Assembly: GCA_030680795.1 (NCBI GenBank)
Contig: JAUXUL010000050.1
Coordinates: forward strand, 1 to 64,000
Reading direction: 5' to 3'
DNA length: 64,000 nucleotides
Source of the DNA: Anaerolineales bacterium
Lineage (GTDB): Bacteria > Chloroflexota > Anaerolineae > Anaerolineales > Villigracilaceae
Shown here: positions 16,622-25,883 of the stretch, one piece after another
How the letters are laid out: each line of letters opens with the position of its first letter
Numbering within the stretch: the first letter of the stretch is position 1
Position numbers and translations under genes: made by a program
The notes under the pieces: generated by a model
Told to the model about the DNA's origin: nothing
Seen by the model: only the letters and a program-made list of their open reading frames with translations
Database searches by the model: none

Positions 16622-18316
16622 TTACTTTGACTTCTTCTCGATCTTCGCCCAGGCATCTTTGAGATTCACCGTCAGATTGAAGACAGGCTTGGCGGGCGTG
16701 GTATCCGCGTCGGCGCAGAAATAGCCTTGGCGCTCAAACTGAAAGCGGTCACCAGCCTTGGGCGAGGAAAGATGCGGCTCCACATATCCAGTGGAGATGG
16801 TCAGCGAATTCGGGTTGATGCAAGCGAGAAATCCCTCCTCGCCTTCCTCGGGATCTTCCTTCGTGAAGAGGCGGTCATAGAGTCGTATCTCCGCTTCTTT
16901 GGCGTGCTCGGCAGAAACCCAATGGATCGTGGATTTCACCTTGCGCCCGTCAGACGAATCACCGCCGCGCGTGGTGGGGTCATACGTTGCATGGACTTCG
17001 ATCACTTTGCCTTTGTCATCTTTGACAACGTGTGTGCATTTGATGAAGTAGGCATAGCGCAATCGAACTTCATTGCCGGGGAACAGGCGATAATATTTCG
17101 GGGGGGGCGTCTCGCGGAAATCCTCCTGCTCGATATAAAGCACTTTCGAAAACGGAATTTTGCGCGTGCCAGCAGATGGGTCTTCGGGATTGTTGACCGC
17201 GTCCATCTCCTCAACAAGATCATCGGGATAATTGTCAATCACGACCTTGAGCGGCTTCAAAACTGCCATGCGGCGAAGGGCGTGTTTGTTGAGATTTTCG
17301 CGCACACATGACTCGAGCAATGCCACGTCACTCACGCTGTAGTTTTTGGCAACGCCAACGCGGTTGATGAAATCAAGGATCGCATCGGCGGTGTAGCCGC
17401 GGCGGCGCATGGCGTGCAAAGTAGGCATACGCGGATCATCCCAGCCGTTGACAACTTTCTCTTCAACCAGACGGCGGAGTTTGCGCTTGCTCATCACGGT
17501 GTAACTTAAGTTGAGACGGGCAAACTCGATCTGGTGCGGTTTGAATACGCCAAGTTGTTCCGGAAACCATTCGTACAACGGACGATGGTTTTCATATTCA
17601 AGCGAACACAATGAATGGGTGATGCCTTCCATCGAGTCGTTCTGTCCATGCGTCCAATCGTACATCGGGTAAATTTTCCACTTGTCGCCTGTGCGGTGAT
17701 GCGGCTGGTGAATGATGCGATACATGGCAGGGTCGCGCATGTTGATGTTCGGATGCGCCATGTCAATCTTTGCGCGCAAAATTCGCGAGCCATCCGGGAA
17801 CTCGCCATTCTTCATGCCCTCGAGCAAGTCCATGTTTTCCTCCACGTCGCGGTCACGGAATGGAGAATTTTTTCCAGGCGTTGTCAATGTGCCGCGATTG
17901 GCGCTGACTTCCTCGGGAGTCTGATCGTCCACATAAGCCTTGCCCATCAGCACAAGTTTTTTCGCCCACTCATACAACTCGTCAAAATAATCGGAAGCGT
18001 AGGTCACCTTCGACCATTGAATTCCAAGCCAGCGCGCATCGTCTTCGATGGCTTCCACATATTCGGTTTCTTCTTTCGTGGGATTTGTGTCGTCGAAGCG
18101 CAGGATCAACTCGCCGTTATTTTCCTTCGCGATGAGATAATCAATCATGAACGCTTTGACGTGTCCGATGTGCAAATAGCCGTTCGGCTCGGGAGGCAAA
18201 CGCGTGCGGACATACTTGAAGCGTCCGTTCTTCAAATCTTCCGCAACAGCTTCACGGATAAAATCAGTCGGCTTGCCCTGAGCAGGGTCGAACGGGTTGG
18301 TTTCTTCGTCACTCAT
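16622..18316 (-). CDS. glnS: Glutaminyl-tRNA synthetase
   Basis: Class I synthetase charging tRNA-Gln directly. HIGH motif [16 protein letters not shown] near residue 42; KMSKS counterpart VMSKRKL near 268; beta-barrel anticodon-binding domains in the C-terminal half. At 564 residues it matches the bacterial enzyme. The extreme N-terminus contains [13 protein letters not shown], encoded by a copy of the interspersed CCCTGAGCAGGGTCGAAC-type repeat (18271-18298), placed before the conserved start of the fold. Converges in function with the adjacent tRNA-Gln gene (18881). Confidence 0.95.
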   Translation of the reverse strand: MSDEETNPFDPAQGKPTDFIREAVAEDLKNGRFKYVRTRLPPEPNGYLHIGHVKAFMIDYLIAKENNGELILRFDDTNPTKEETEYVEAIEDDARWLGIQWSKVTYASDYFDELYEWAKKLVLMGKAYVDDQTPEEVSANRGTLTTPGKNSPFRDRDVEENMDLLEGMKNGEFPDGSRILRAKIDMAHPNINMRDPAMYRIIHQPHHRTGDKWKIYPMYDWTHGQNDSMEGITHSLCSLEYENHRPLYEWFPEQLGVFKPHQIEFARLNLSYTVMSKRKLRRLVEEKVVNGWDDPRMPTLHAMRRRGYTADAILDFINRVGVAKNYSVSDVALLESCVRENLNKHALRRMAVLKPLKVVIDNYPDDLVEEMDAVNNPEDPSAGTRKIPFSKVLYIEQEDFRETPPPKYYRLFPGNEVRLRYAYFIKCTHVVKDDKGKVIEVHATYDPTTRGGDSSDGRKVKSTIHWVSAEHAKEAEIRLYDRLFTKEDPEEGEEGFLACINPNSLTISTGYVEPHLSSPKAGDRFQFERQGYFCADADTTPAKPVFNLTVNLKDAWAKIEKKSK

Positions 18317-18484
18317 GGATGGGATGCCTTAATTATGGATTTCAGGAGGATATGGAGCTCTTTCTTTCTTGACTTTTTATTTGCTCGCGAAAGAGATGTG
18401 TTCCCTACCCTGATGATAGGAGTATTGATTTCCGTAATTATAACAAACCGCGAGGATGAATTATAATCAAACGTGGAGATCAAC

Positions 18485-18826
18485 ATGAGCGAATCAAACG
18501 AATCAAAAACAAACTTTATTGGCACTTACTATAACCGCGACAAAGTTATGCAGATATCCAAGATTGCAGGCACTTTTGCGTGGATCGCGCTTGGGATATA
18601 TCTGTTTACAACATTGAATTCTTTTAATCAATTCATGATCCAGTATGTAACTGGGATTTATTCCCAAAAGGGAATGTCTATTTTCGATGTCTTGGGTTTC
18701 TTTACACCATACCTGCTTCAGTTGGTGCCGGGCTTGCTGTATTTCGCCGGTTTGAAGTTTGTCCAGCATACCTTACTGATCCTAATGGACATGGAAGACA
18801 ACACCCGCCGCGCCGCGCGGAAATAA
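18485..18826 (+). CDS. Small membrane protein of unknown function
   Basis: 113 residues with two or three hydrophobic segments (IAGTFAWIALGIYLFTTL, VLGFFTPYLLQLVPGLLYFAGL, and a third TLLIL near the end) and a polar, charged tail DMEDNTRRAARK. I do not recognise a family. The ATG at 18485 follows TGGAGAT at about 6 bases; a TATAAT at 18462-18467 implies a short leader. It stands alone, divergent from glnS and just upstream of tRNA-Gln. Confidence 0.75.
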   Translation: MSESNESKTNFIGTYYNRDKVMQISKIAGTFAWIALGIYLFTTLNSFNQFMIQYVTGIYSQKGMSIFDVLGFFTPYLLQLVPGLLYFAGLKFVQHTLLILMDMEDNTRRAARK

Positions 18827-18828
18827 CC

Positions 18829-18857
18829 TTGTCTCATCCCTGCGGGCATGATAAAAT
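18829..18857 (+). promoter_or_regulatory. Promoter of the tRNA-Gln gene
   Basis: TTGTCT (18829-18834), a 17-base spacer and TAAAAT (18852-18857) lie 24 bases before the tRNA. Confidence 0.7.
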
Positions 18858-18880
18858 AGCGACCGCAGTAAAAAAAGTAT

Positions 18881-18951
18881 TGGGGACTCGTCTAATGGCA
18901 GGACGGCTGTCTCTGGAACAGTCAGTAGTGGTTCGAATCCATTGTCCCCAG
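18881..18951 (+). tRNA. tRNA-Gln (anticodon CTG)
   Basis: Folds fully by eye: acceptor TGGGGAC / GTCCCCA, D arm GTC / GAC, anticodon stem GCTGT / ACAGT with loop CTCTGGA (anticodon CTG, reads CAG), T arm AGTGG-TTCGAAT-CCATT. U1-A72 and G73 are typical identity elements of tRNA-Gln. CCA is not encoded. Recombinase and transposase remnants lie 100-450 bases downstream. Confidence 0.95.
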
Positions 18952-18996
18952 CATAAAATATAGGCATATAATGCCTAAGCACCCCAGATTCGGGTG

Positions 18997-19033
18997 TAAA
19001 AAGAGCCCTCGATAATTCGGGGGCTCTTTTTAC
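18997..19033 (+). terminator. Terminator downstream of tRNA-Gln
   Basis: AAAAAGAGCCC...GGGCTCTTTTT hairpin with a T run on the plus strand and an A run on the other side, so it could also act on the minus strand. Confidence 0.85.
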
Positions 19034-19049
19034 TACAGCTACCTTAAAG

Positions 19050-19226
19050 TTACCCAATTTTCTTCCTCCTCCGATTTTTCATAAAAACTTGTTGCTTTAC
19101 ACTAATCTTTTTGAACTCGTCACTTACATCATTGGGCATCAACAACTCATCCAATTTTTCAGCAGCTTCTTCCTGCATGGAGGGAAGGATATGAGAATAG
19201 ATATTCATACTTGACGCGTGAACAAA
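19050..19226 (-). pseudogene. C-terminal remnant of a phage-type tyrosine recombinase
   Basis: The minus strand encodes VHASSMNIYSHILPSMQEEAAEKLDELL followed by about 30 residues to a stop. This is the region containing the catalytic Tyr (IYSHILPSM) and the C-terminal helix of phage/ICE integrases. The upstream part of the gene, with the other catalytic residues, is missing; the frame instead runs into the IS630 remnant on the other strand. Such integrases commonly sit beside the tRNA used as attachment site, and tRNA-Gln is 100 bases away. Confidence 0.7.
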
Positions 19227-19401
19227 TGGAAGAGAGACGACTTGAAGGCGGGCGCTTGTTAAAGGCAGGCAAAATGTCACAAGCCGAAATTTCTCGGCAG
19301 TTGGGTGTTAGCCGAGCCACAGTCAGCGATTGGGCAAAGACAATGGTAGCAAAAGGCATGCGAGGTCTCCGAAAAAGGAAAGCAGCAGGAAGTCAATCAA
19401 A
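19211..19401 (+). pseudogene. N-terminal remnant of an IS630-type transposase
   Basis: The first about 63 residues (MTREQMEERRLEGGRLLKAG, then an intact helix-turn-helix MSQAEISRQLGVSRATVSDW) match the start of IS630/winged-helix transposases. Similarity stops after RKRKAAGSQSK; the DDE catalytic domain is absent and the frame enters sequence antisense to the C69 peptidase gene. It overlaps the recombinase remnant, so it probably inserted into or recombined with it. Confidence 0.65.
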
Positions 19402-19429
19402 AACCCTGAATATTGAGCGTGTTGATTTA

Positions 19430-20731
19430 CTATATTCGGTCATCGAACATACCCGTCATACCTGCCTCAGCATTAAGCTTCTGCCACATCGTCCGGTAGG
19501 AACCATCTTTGAATTTCAGGTCTGTTCGGGTACGTAAACGGGCTATCCAGGCTTCAGTGGCACTAATAGCCTTTCGGAAACAATACTCCATAAAGTCGCG
19601 TTTTTCGGTAAGAGTACCCATCTTGACTGACTCACTCCCAGCCAAAAACTCTTTTTCCAGGGCATCAAAATCTCGACGAATTTCTGGAACTAGGTGATCG
19701 AAATCTGCCATAGCGCGGCGGTGTAGTAGCTCGTGTTTCCACCATAGAGAACGAGGATCAAATTGCTCCGTAGGGCTTGGACCAATATCTGGCAAGTCAA
19801 CTCCCAGAAAAACAGGTTTAAATATAGAAATGCAGTTTCCAGAAGTTCCAGTGACCCATAACATCACACCATGTGGACCTACATCGGTAACCATAACACC
19901 ATCTGCTTGCCACCAGCGATTTTCCTGAGGTCCTGCGTGAATACAGATATTACGATGGGTATCTGCTGTAGCGGGATGGTAACCCTCACCATGGTGACGC
20001 ATAATCTCGAATATAGTTTTGGCACTAATTTGTCCTTTGTCTGCCTTTAAGCTGTTATAAGTATAGCTTTGCCGGTTTGGGGAACCCAGAGTAGGCGGAA
20101 TTTTTGGGAGAGCAAAAGTTCCAGCCCAGTCCAACTTCTCACTTGAAGTCAATGAACAGCGTGTCCAGTTTGTCGATATTCCAAGCATATTGGAGATTGA
20201 GTCAAACGCTTCAATTTTCTTCTCTGCCCATTTACGACCAGCGGTTTCCAATATATAAGCCTCACTAGTATCCGCCATAAGAAAGCTACTATCGAAGTGC
20301 GAGTTTCCTTTGAGTTCGGCACTGCCACCCTGACCATACTTCTCCAATAGAGCAGTCATCACATCGATAGCCTCTTGGCAGTTTTTTGCTCGTTCCAAGC
20401 CAAGGCGCATCAGGTCGGGGCCAATGATGCCATCTTTCTCCTCAGCCATCTCTGTTGTAAAGACAGCTTCCTCGCCCATGGCGAGGCCGTACTCATTGAC
20501 ACCGATCTCACAGCCATAAGTCCAAAAGGCCTTGGTCAGGAAGAGCTCATAAGTTTCTTCAACCTGCGGGATAACAAGATGTGTGATGCGAACAGCCTCC
20601 CCTCGGATGTGTTTTTTTCGGGGGATGCGTACGATTGCATTAGCCTCGTTGACCTCACAGTCTGCGCTCTTAGCAAACAGGACGTTCTTATCGTGAGTTA
20701 CAGATGGCAAAGCCACAAAAGTGTCACACAT
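19430..20731 (-). CDS. Peptidase C69 / secernin-like Ntn hydrolase
   Basis: 433 residues. The N-terminus MCDTFVALPSVTHDKNVLFAKSADCE matches the secernin branch of the C69 dipeptidase family, in which Cys2 becomes the N-terminal nucleophile after Met removal. Supporting segments: YGCEIGVNEYGLAMGEEAVFT, SFLMADTSEAYILETAGRKWA and HRNICIHAGPQ. Family role: hydrolysis of dipeptides or related amides, often exported or cytoplasmic without a signal peptide; none is seen here. Its ATG is 17 bases after the livM stop, so it is probably the last gene of the liv operon, consistent with amino-acid or peptide scavenging. Confidence 0.88.
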   Translation of the reverse strand: MCDTFVALPSVTHDKNVLFAKSADCEVNEANAIVRIPRKKHIRGEAVRITHLVIPQVEETYELFLTKAFWTYGCEIGVNEYGLAMGEEAVFTTEMAEEKDGIIGPDLMRLGLERAKNCQEAIDVMTALLEKYGQGGSAELKGNSHFDSSFLMADTSEAYILETAGRKWAEKKIEAFDSISNMLGISTNWTRCSLTSSEKLDWAGTFALPKIPPTLGSPNRQSYTYNSLKADKGQISAKTIFEIMRHHGEGYHPATADTHRNICIHAGPQENRWWQADGVMVTDVGPHGVMLWVTGTSGNCISIFKPVFLGVDLPDIGPSPTEQFDPRSLWWKHELLHRRAMADFDHLVPEIRRDFDALEKEFLAGSESVKMGTLTEKRDFMEYCFRKAISATEAWIARLRTRTDLKFKDGSYRTMWQKLNAEAGMTGMFDDRI

Positions 20732-20748
20732 GTTGGATTCCTTTCACT

Positions 20749-21822
20749 TCATGAAATGGTTGTGTTCGTGCCGTCTTCATTTTTCTGTGATAGGGGCCGT
20801 TTCTTAAGCCACCGTATCTCTCTTCCGCCCATGATGCCCCCTGGGCGGAAAATCAGGATGACAATTAAGGCAATAGCCAGGAATACTTCCGCGAATCCAA
20901 CCAACGTGCTAGGCAATAATTGTCCAATATTAATCGCGCTTTCAATTGTGCGGAGACCTTCCCGGACAATCGAAACGATCAATGTTCCCACCACTGCTCC
21001 AGATACACCCCCTGGACCGCCTACAACTAGCATGGCTAGGATGACGAATGTTTCTGTAAGGTAAAAAGCTTTAGGCGAGAATGATGTGATGAAGTGAGCC
21101 CATAATCCGCCAGCGATCCCTGCCATGAATGCGCTCAATGTGAAAGCGACCCATCGTACTATCACCATATTGATACCAATGGTCGCAGCCGCATAGCGGT
21201 CATCGCGGGAGGCGCGTAACTTTAAGCCAATTGATGATTCCTTGAACCAGTATGCCAAGATGATAAATCCAATACCCCAGATCACGCTCATCCAGAGATC
21301 TGTATATCTGTCCACCCCGAATAAGGTTTGAGGTCCAGCTGTGATGTTATCCCAGTGCACCAGCACAACATGGATAATAACAAGCAAGGCAAAGCTCGTG
21401 ATCACCGCAGCAGCATCGGATAGACGCATCAAGGGGAAACTGATAATGGCTGCACAAAATGCTGCAATGAGTCCTCCCAACAGCAGTGCCATTAAGAAGG
21501 GAAGCTGGATTGGATTAAAGATAGGATAAAGATCGGGAAGTCCGATCGATTTGGCCTGCGGTGTCATAGAGAAAATGACCGAAGCGTAAGCTCCGATCCC
21601 CATGAAACCAATATGAGCAAAATTGAGAGTGCCACCATTACCCATGAATAACTGGAGGCCTAGCACGAGTATCAGGTTGATGAACATGGTTATGACTATC
21701 CGCTCAGTCAACGTGTCATCCAGTAGATCCGTTACCAAGGCAATGATAATCAATGGTGTTATCAAGATAAATAATGTACTGTGTTCTGTAAAAATGTTTT
21801 TTAACCATGTGGTTATCTTCAT
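20749..21822 (-). CDS. livM: Branched-chain amino acid-type ABC transporter permease LivM
   Basis: 357 residues with about nine membrane segments and the LivM family core NGGTLNFAHIGFMGIGAYASVI, SIGLKLRASRDDRYAAATIGIN and VGGPGGVSGAVVGTLIV. Forms the membrane channel with LivH. The ATG overlaps the livH stop by four bases (ATGA). The true substrate may be another amino acid, amide or urea-type compound; this transporter class is not specific to Leu/Ile/Val. Confidence 0.93.
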   Translation of the reverse strand: MKITTWLKNIFTEHSTLFILITPLIIIALVTDLLDDTLTERIVITMFINLILVLGLQLFMGNGGTLNFAHIGFMGIGAYASVIFSMTPQAKSIGLPDLYPIFNPIQLPFLMALLLGGLIAAFCAAIISFPLMRLSDAAAVITSFALLVIIHVVLVHWDNITAGPQTLFGVDRYTDLWMSVIWGIGFIILAYWFKESSIGLKLRASRDDRYAAATIGINMVIVRWVAFTLSAFMAGIAGGLWAHFITSFSPKAFYLTETFVILAMLVVGGPGGVSGAVVGTLIVSIVREGLRTIESAINIGQLLPSTLVGFAEVFLAIALIVILIFRPGGIMGGREIRWLKKRPLSQKNEDGTNTTIS

Positions 21823-22712
21823 CCGACCCTCTCTCCTGAATAGGTACCGCGTATTAGACCTTCTGGTTTGAACAATAGGATCAAGATCACAATACTGAAC
21901 ATGAGGGCTTCGCGGTAATCCAACAGGTTTTGTGGCAATATGAGACTGATTATGCTGAAGAGGAAGCCATATAGATAGCCTCCCACTACTGCTCCCTCCA
22001 AGCTGTTCATACCACCGATGACAGTTGCCACAAAAGCGATCAGAAGGGGAGATAGACCGATTGTAGGTGTTACCGAACCTACACGTCCAATCCAGAACAG
22101 GGAGACAACTCCAGCCAATAATCCACTGATCACAAAAGCCACGGATATGATCAGGTTGGCGGGTACGCCTAGCATGCGGGTCATCTGGAATTTGTCCGCT
22201 GCAGCACGCAGTGCAATCCCAAGAATGGTGCGTTTCAGTAATAATGTCAGCGCGATCAGAAGTAAGGTGCTGGTCACAATCACAAGAATATTCCTGTTGG
22301 CAATGTCAACATTACCTAACCGAACACTCCCTGAAAAAATTGCCGGGAACTGGACCGCCCGCGAACGCGAAGAGACGATTAACAGAGCAGCATTTTGAAG
22401 GAGTGTGCTGACCGCGAAGGAAGTGATCAAAATAGCAGTGAGTGATTTCTCGCGCACAGGGCGGAAAGCGACGCGTTCAGTAAGATAACTGGTAAGCATT
22501 GCAATGGTGACTGCAATTAATGCCATCACCAACCAGGGTAGTGCCGGCAGGTTTCCCAGCATGAATAGAGCATAACCTCCTACCATGATCAACTCACCGT
22601 AGGCAAAATTGACGAGTTTGAGAATGCCGTATACGATCACCAAGCCAAGTGCTATCAATGCGTAAAGACTGCCCAGACTCAAAGCATTAATTAAGAAGTC
22701 TAATGAAAACAA
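21819..22712 (-). CDS. livH: Branched-chain amino acid-type ABC transporter permease LivH
   Basis: About 297 residues, eight membrane segments, with the family signature LVIVYGILKLVNFAYGELIMVGGY and TRMLGVPANLIISVAFVISGLLAG. I place the start at the TTG 22712 (LFSLDFLINALSLGSLYALIALG): a strong AAAGGAGG lies at 22720-22727 with a 7-base spacer. The upstream ATG at 22730 would place this ribosome site inside the coding sequence. Pairs with LivM. Confidence 0.92.
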   Translation of the reverse strand: MFSLDFLINALSLGSLYALIALGLVIVYGILKLVNFAYGELIMVGGYALFMLGNLPALPWLVMALIAVTIAMLTSYLTERVAFRPVREKSLTAILITSFAVSTLLQNAALLIVSSRSRAVQFPAIFSGSVRLGNVDIANRNILVIVTSTLLLIALTLLLKRTILGIALRAAADKFQMTRMLGVPANLIISVAFVISGLLAGVVSLFWIGRVGSVTPTIGLSPLLIAFVATVIGGMNSLEGAVVGGYLYGFLFSIISLILPQNLLDYREALMFSIVILILLFKPEGLIRGTYSGERVG

Positions 22713-22739
22713 GTTATGGCCTCCTTTCAATTGATTATT

Positions 22740-23453
22740 TCAATTCACCTTACTGCCCAGATACACACTTTCGATATCTACATGCTTTCGTATCACTTCA
22801 GGGGCGCCTTCTGCTTCGACCCTTCCATTTTTAAGCAGATATGCGCGCTTGACGATGTCCAAAGTACGTTCTACATTCTGTTCAACCAAAAGGATGGTCA
22901 TGCCGCTGTCATGCAATTTTACAATCAGTTCAAAAATCTGGTCGACCAGTGCGGGCGCCAGACCCAGGGATGGCTCATCCATCATGAGCAATTTTGGGTG
23001 CGACATTAAGGCGCGGGCGACCGCCAATTGCTGCTGCTCACCACCAGACAACGTTCCACCTTGCTGGTGAATACGTTCACCCAGTATTGGGAACATCGTC
23101 ACCGTTTCGTCCAAATCGCGCTTGAACTCAGAACGATCTCGCCGAATATAAGCACCCAGTTTTAAATTTTCTTCGACGGTTAAACTTGCAAAGATCTCAC
23201 GTCCTTCAGGAACTATTGCAATACCTTTGCGGATGATCTGTTCAGGTGATAGACTTGCTATAGAAGTATTTTCAAATTGTATATCACCTGTGACGGGTTT
23301 TAGGTTTCCGGCGACGGTTGTAAGAGTCGTTGTCTTTCCTGCCCCATTTGCCCCGATCAAAGCCACCAACTCACCTGTCTGCACCTTAATAGAAATATCA
23401 TGTAAAGCCGTAATCGATCCATACCGGACAAGAATGTTTTCGATAGCGAGCAT
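22740..23453 (-). CDS. livF: ABC transporter ATP-binding protein LivF
   Basis: 237 residues. Walker A GANGAGKTT, signature LSGGEQQQLAVARAL, Walker B LLMMDEPSLGL, H-loop in LLVEQNVE. LivF-type length and order. AGGAGA precedes the ATG by 6 bases. Hydrolyses ATP with LivG to power import. Confidence 0.94.
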   Translation of the reverse strand: MLAIENILVRYGSITALHDISIKVQTGELVALIGANGAGKTTTLTTVAGNLKPVTGDIQFENTSIASLSPEQIIRKGIAIVPEGREIFASLTVEENLKLGAYIRRDRSEFKRDLDETVTMFPILGERIHQQGGTLSGGEQQQLAVARALMSHPKLLMMDEPSLGLAPALVDQIFELIVKLHDSGMTILLVEQNVERTLDIVKRAYLLKNGRVEAEGAPEVIRKHVDIESVYLGSKVN

Positions 23454-23455
23454 GC

Positions 23456-24211
23456 TTAATCTCCTCTGGCAGTTGAACCAAGATAAGCCTCGACAACAGC
23501 TGGTATTCGGCGCACTTGCTCAGGTGTGCCCTCCCCAATCGTCTTACCATAATTTAGTACATGCAATCGATCACAAAGGCGCATAATAAGATGCATATCA
23601 TGTTCAACAATCAACATTCCTAGCTTCTTGTTATCGGGGATGAGTTCAAGTATGTGGAGTAGTTCTTCGGCTTCTTCTTCGTTCAGACCAGCGGCGGGCT
23701 CGTCAAGTAATAAAAACAATGGTTTCATTGCGAGTGCGCGGGCAATTTCAACGCGGCGCTCAAGGCCATAAGGAAGTGCCGATGCCAGGTAATGAACCCA
23801 TGCCTCAAGGCCAAATTCTTGGATTATTGCGTCGGCTTGATGTCTGGCTTCTTTCCGCGATGACCCGATGCTGACGGCAGCAACTTCTATATTCTCTTTT
23901 ACTGTGAGTTCTTTGAAGAGGCGGATTGTTTGGTAAGTTCTAGCGATACCAGCTCGGGCAATCTGATAAGGTTTGGCACTACTGAGATTGGTGCTATTTA
24001 TATAAATCTTGCCTGATGTTAACGGCAATAGACCAGTAATCACATTGATGAGAGTCGTTTTACCTGAACCGTTCGGACCGATGAGGCCAAGGATCTCCCC
24101 CTTCTGTAACCTGAGGCTGACATTTTCAAGAGCCCTTAACCCGAAAAACACTTTGTTTATATCCTGTACGATCAGGGTTGCTGTGTTTGTTGTTTGTATG
24201 GAAGGTGGCAT
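23456..24211 (-). CDS. livG: ABC transporter ATP-binding protein LivG
   Basis: 251 residues. Walker A GPNGSGKTT, signature region ALPYGLERRVEIARAL, Walker B LFLLLDEPAAGLNEEE, H-loop LIVEHDMHLIM. The stop lies 2 bases before the livF ATG. It follows livK after a 187-base gap containing a large hairpin. Confidence 0.94.
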   Translation of the reverse strand: MPPSIQTTNTATLIVQDINKVFFGLRALENVSLRLQKGEILGLIGPNGSGKTTLINVITGLLPLTSGKIYINSTNLSSAKPYQIARAGIARTYQTIRLFKELTVKENIEVAAVSIGSSRKEARHQADAIIQEFGLEAWVHYLASALPYGLERRVEIARALAMKPLFLLLDEPAAGLNEEEAEELLHILELIPDNKKLGMLIVEHDMHLIMRLCDRLHVLNYGKTIGEGTPEQVRRIPAVVEAYLGSTARGD

Positions 24212-24329
24212 ATTTTTTTATCTCCACCGTACAGTACCGATGGTGAAAAGTCAGTATTTGTATAAGATAAGTGATCTTAAATTCCAAACGATAATCCTCG
24301 TTTTCTCACAAACTGAGGATGTTCTACTA

Positions 24330-24374
24330 TTTGGAGAGGAGTAGTAAAAGTAAAGGCGCATACTCCTCTCCAAA
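24330..24374 (-). promoter_or_regulatory. Intercistronic hairpin between livK and livG
   Basis: Perfect 14-bp arms TTTGGAGAGGAGTA (24330-24343) and TACTCCTCTCCAAA (24361-24374). On the minus strand no T tract follows, so it looks like a partial terminator or 3' stabiliser that lets the binding protein be made in excess over the membrane and ATPase subunits, a common arrangement in ABC operons (inference). Confidence 0.65.
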
Positions 24375-24398
24375 GTTAATTCAAACACGTTGTTTCAT

Positions 24399-25584
24399 TT
24401 AGGGCAGTGGAATATTCTCAGGTAGCACTCTACCGACAAAATGAGGAACGGCTTTGATTAGTTCAACGAGGAAGGCTTCTTTGTTCGGCTCATGGCCTGT
24501 CGCGGCATCTGACCAGGTGAGTTTGCCCGTCAACAGATCAAAGGTGGTGCCTTCCATTGCCTTGGCCATCGCAGCGCCATCGGTTGACCCTGCTTTCTCC
24601 ATGGCTTGCGCCATTACCATAATGGTATCCCAGCCAGTTACGACAAATGCAGTATCTGGAGGACCGTTGAATTTTGCATTATAGAGTTCAAGGAAATGTT
24701 GGGCATCAGGGCTGGCACCTTCACCGAGCCAGCTATGGGTCACGAAGATGATGTCGTTTCCATAATCAGGCCCAACTGCCTGGAACATCCCGGGATCATC
24801 GTAGGAGTCCCCTCCCATGATGGGGAGATCAATTCCTGATTCGCGGATGGTACGAATAATCAGACCCAAGTCAGGCATATTATGAAGAGATATACAGGAA
24901 GTCAGGCATCTTTTCCAGAGCCTGTATACGGGCGAGTTGGGCTGAGAAATCCTGATCGCCCTGTGTATAGGTATCTTCAAAGATGACCTCGCCTCCCAAA
25001 TCCTTAAAGGATACAATAAAATATTCACTAAGTGATGTCGTATAGTCGATGAAGCTGTCAGTGACAACATATACGCTGCGCCACCCCTTTTCCTTATAGG
25101 CGTATTCTGCTGCTGCGGCGCCCATGGTGGTGTTCCACATGGACAAGGTAAACTGCTTGTCCCCAAGCGCTTCAGAGCCATAAAGTGGGGAGGAAGCACA
25201 TGTTGAAATGCCAACAAGTTCTTTTGCTTGGGCTTCACGGCTTGCCGGACCACCAAAGTCAAAATCACAAGGTGCAACGATTGCCACAGCACCTTGTTCA
25301 ATGAGCTGAACGGCAACATTGCCAACGGTGACAGGATCACTCTTGCCGTCCAGGTTGATGAATTTTACCGGACGCCCCAGAATCCCCCCGGTATTGTTGA
25401 GTTCCTCTATTGCCAATTCAGCGCCTCTGAGTCCAGGTTCATCTAATGGTGCCTGGATCCCTGTAAGGCTTAGGGCACCGCCGATCAAAATCGATTTTTC
25501 AACCTCTGGCTGTGCTGCGCCACATGCTGTCATTAGCATGCTCAATATAACCAGCACCGATAGTATTAGTGCGTTTTTTCGCAT
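24399..25584 (-). pseudogene. livK: Branched-chain amino acid-type substrate-binding lipoprotein LivK, with one frameshift
   Basis: The first frame (25584 to 24880) starts MRKNALILSVLVILSMLMTACG, a lipoprotein signal with Cys21, and has the LivK fold start SILIGGALSLTGIQA. It stops at DFLYISS. The remaining family sequence (LHNMPDLGLIIRTIRESGIDLPIMGGDSYDD to the end) continues in another frame as far as 24399. The break lies between 24883 and 24892 and needs one base fewer or two more. Either the gene is inactivated or the assembly has an indel; the rest is well conserved and the operon otherwise intact, so an error is plausible. AAAGGAG precedes the ATG. Full product would be about 395 residues. 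Confidence 0.85.
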
Positions 25585-25883
25585 GTTTCATCTCCTTTTG
25601 GCATAAACGATTTATAACAATTTTTGTCAGTTATGGAAACGATCAAAGAGTTAATACCGGCAGGTCCTCCTTCTAACCTGGACTAGACTGCTAGCAGCCA
25701 TTTTCTGGAGCTGGCTGAATACGGTCCCTACACCATTTCCAAGTTATTATCAGTATATCTATTCGATCCACCTTTTTCTACTGAGGAATACTACTGGTTT
25801 GACCTGGGGGAAATACTGGCTATCCTAGCAAAAATACCGGAAAAGCATGTCACTCCGTACCGCGAATCACGAATGATCGTATT
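25585..25883. other. Gap between livK and the response regulator, no gene seen
   Basis: 299 bases upstream of livK. It carries the livK ribosome site and presumably the liv promoter. I see AT-rich TATAAA near 25612 (minus strand) but no convincing -35 and no clear operator. Confidence 0.4.

Noticed and set aside
17615-18466. 283-residue plus-strand frame antisense to glnS
   Set aside because: Entirely within the conserved glnS reading frame; composition is that of an antisense shadow.
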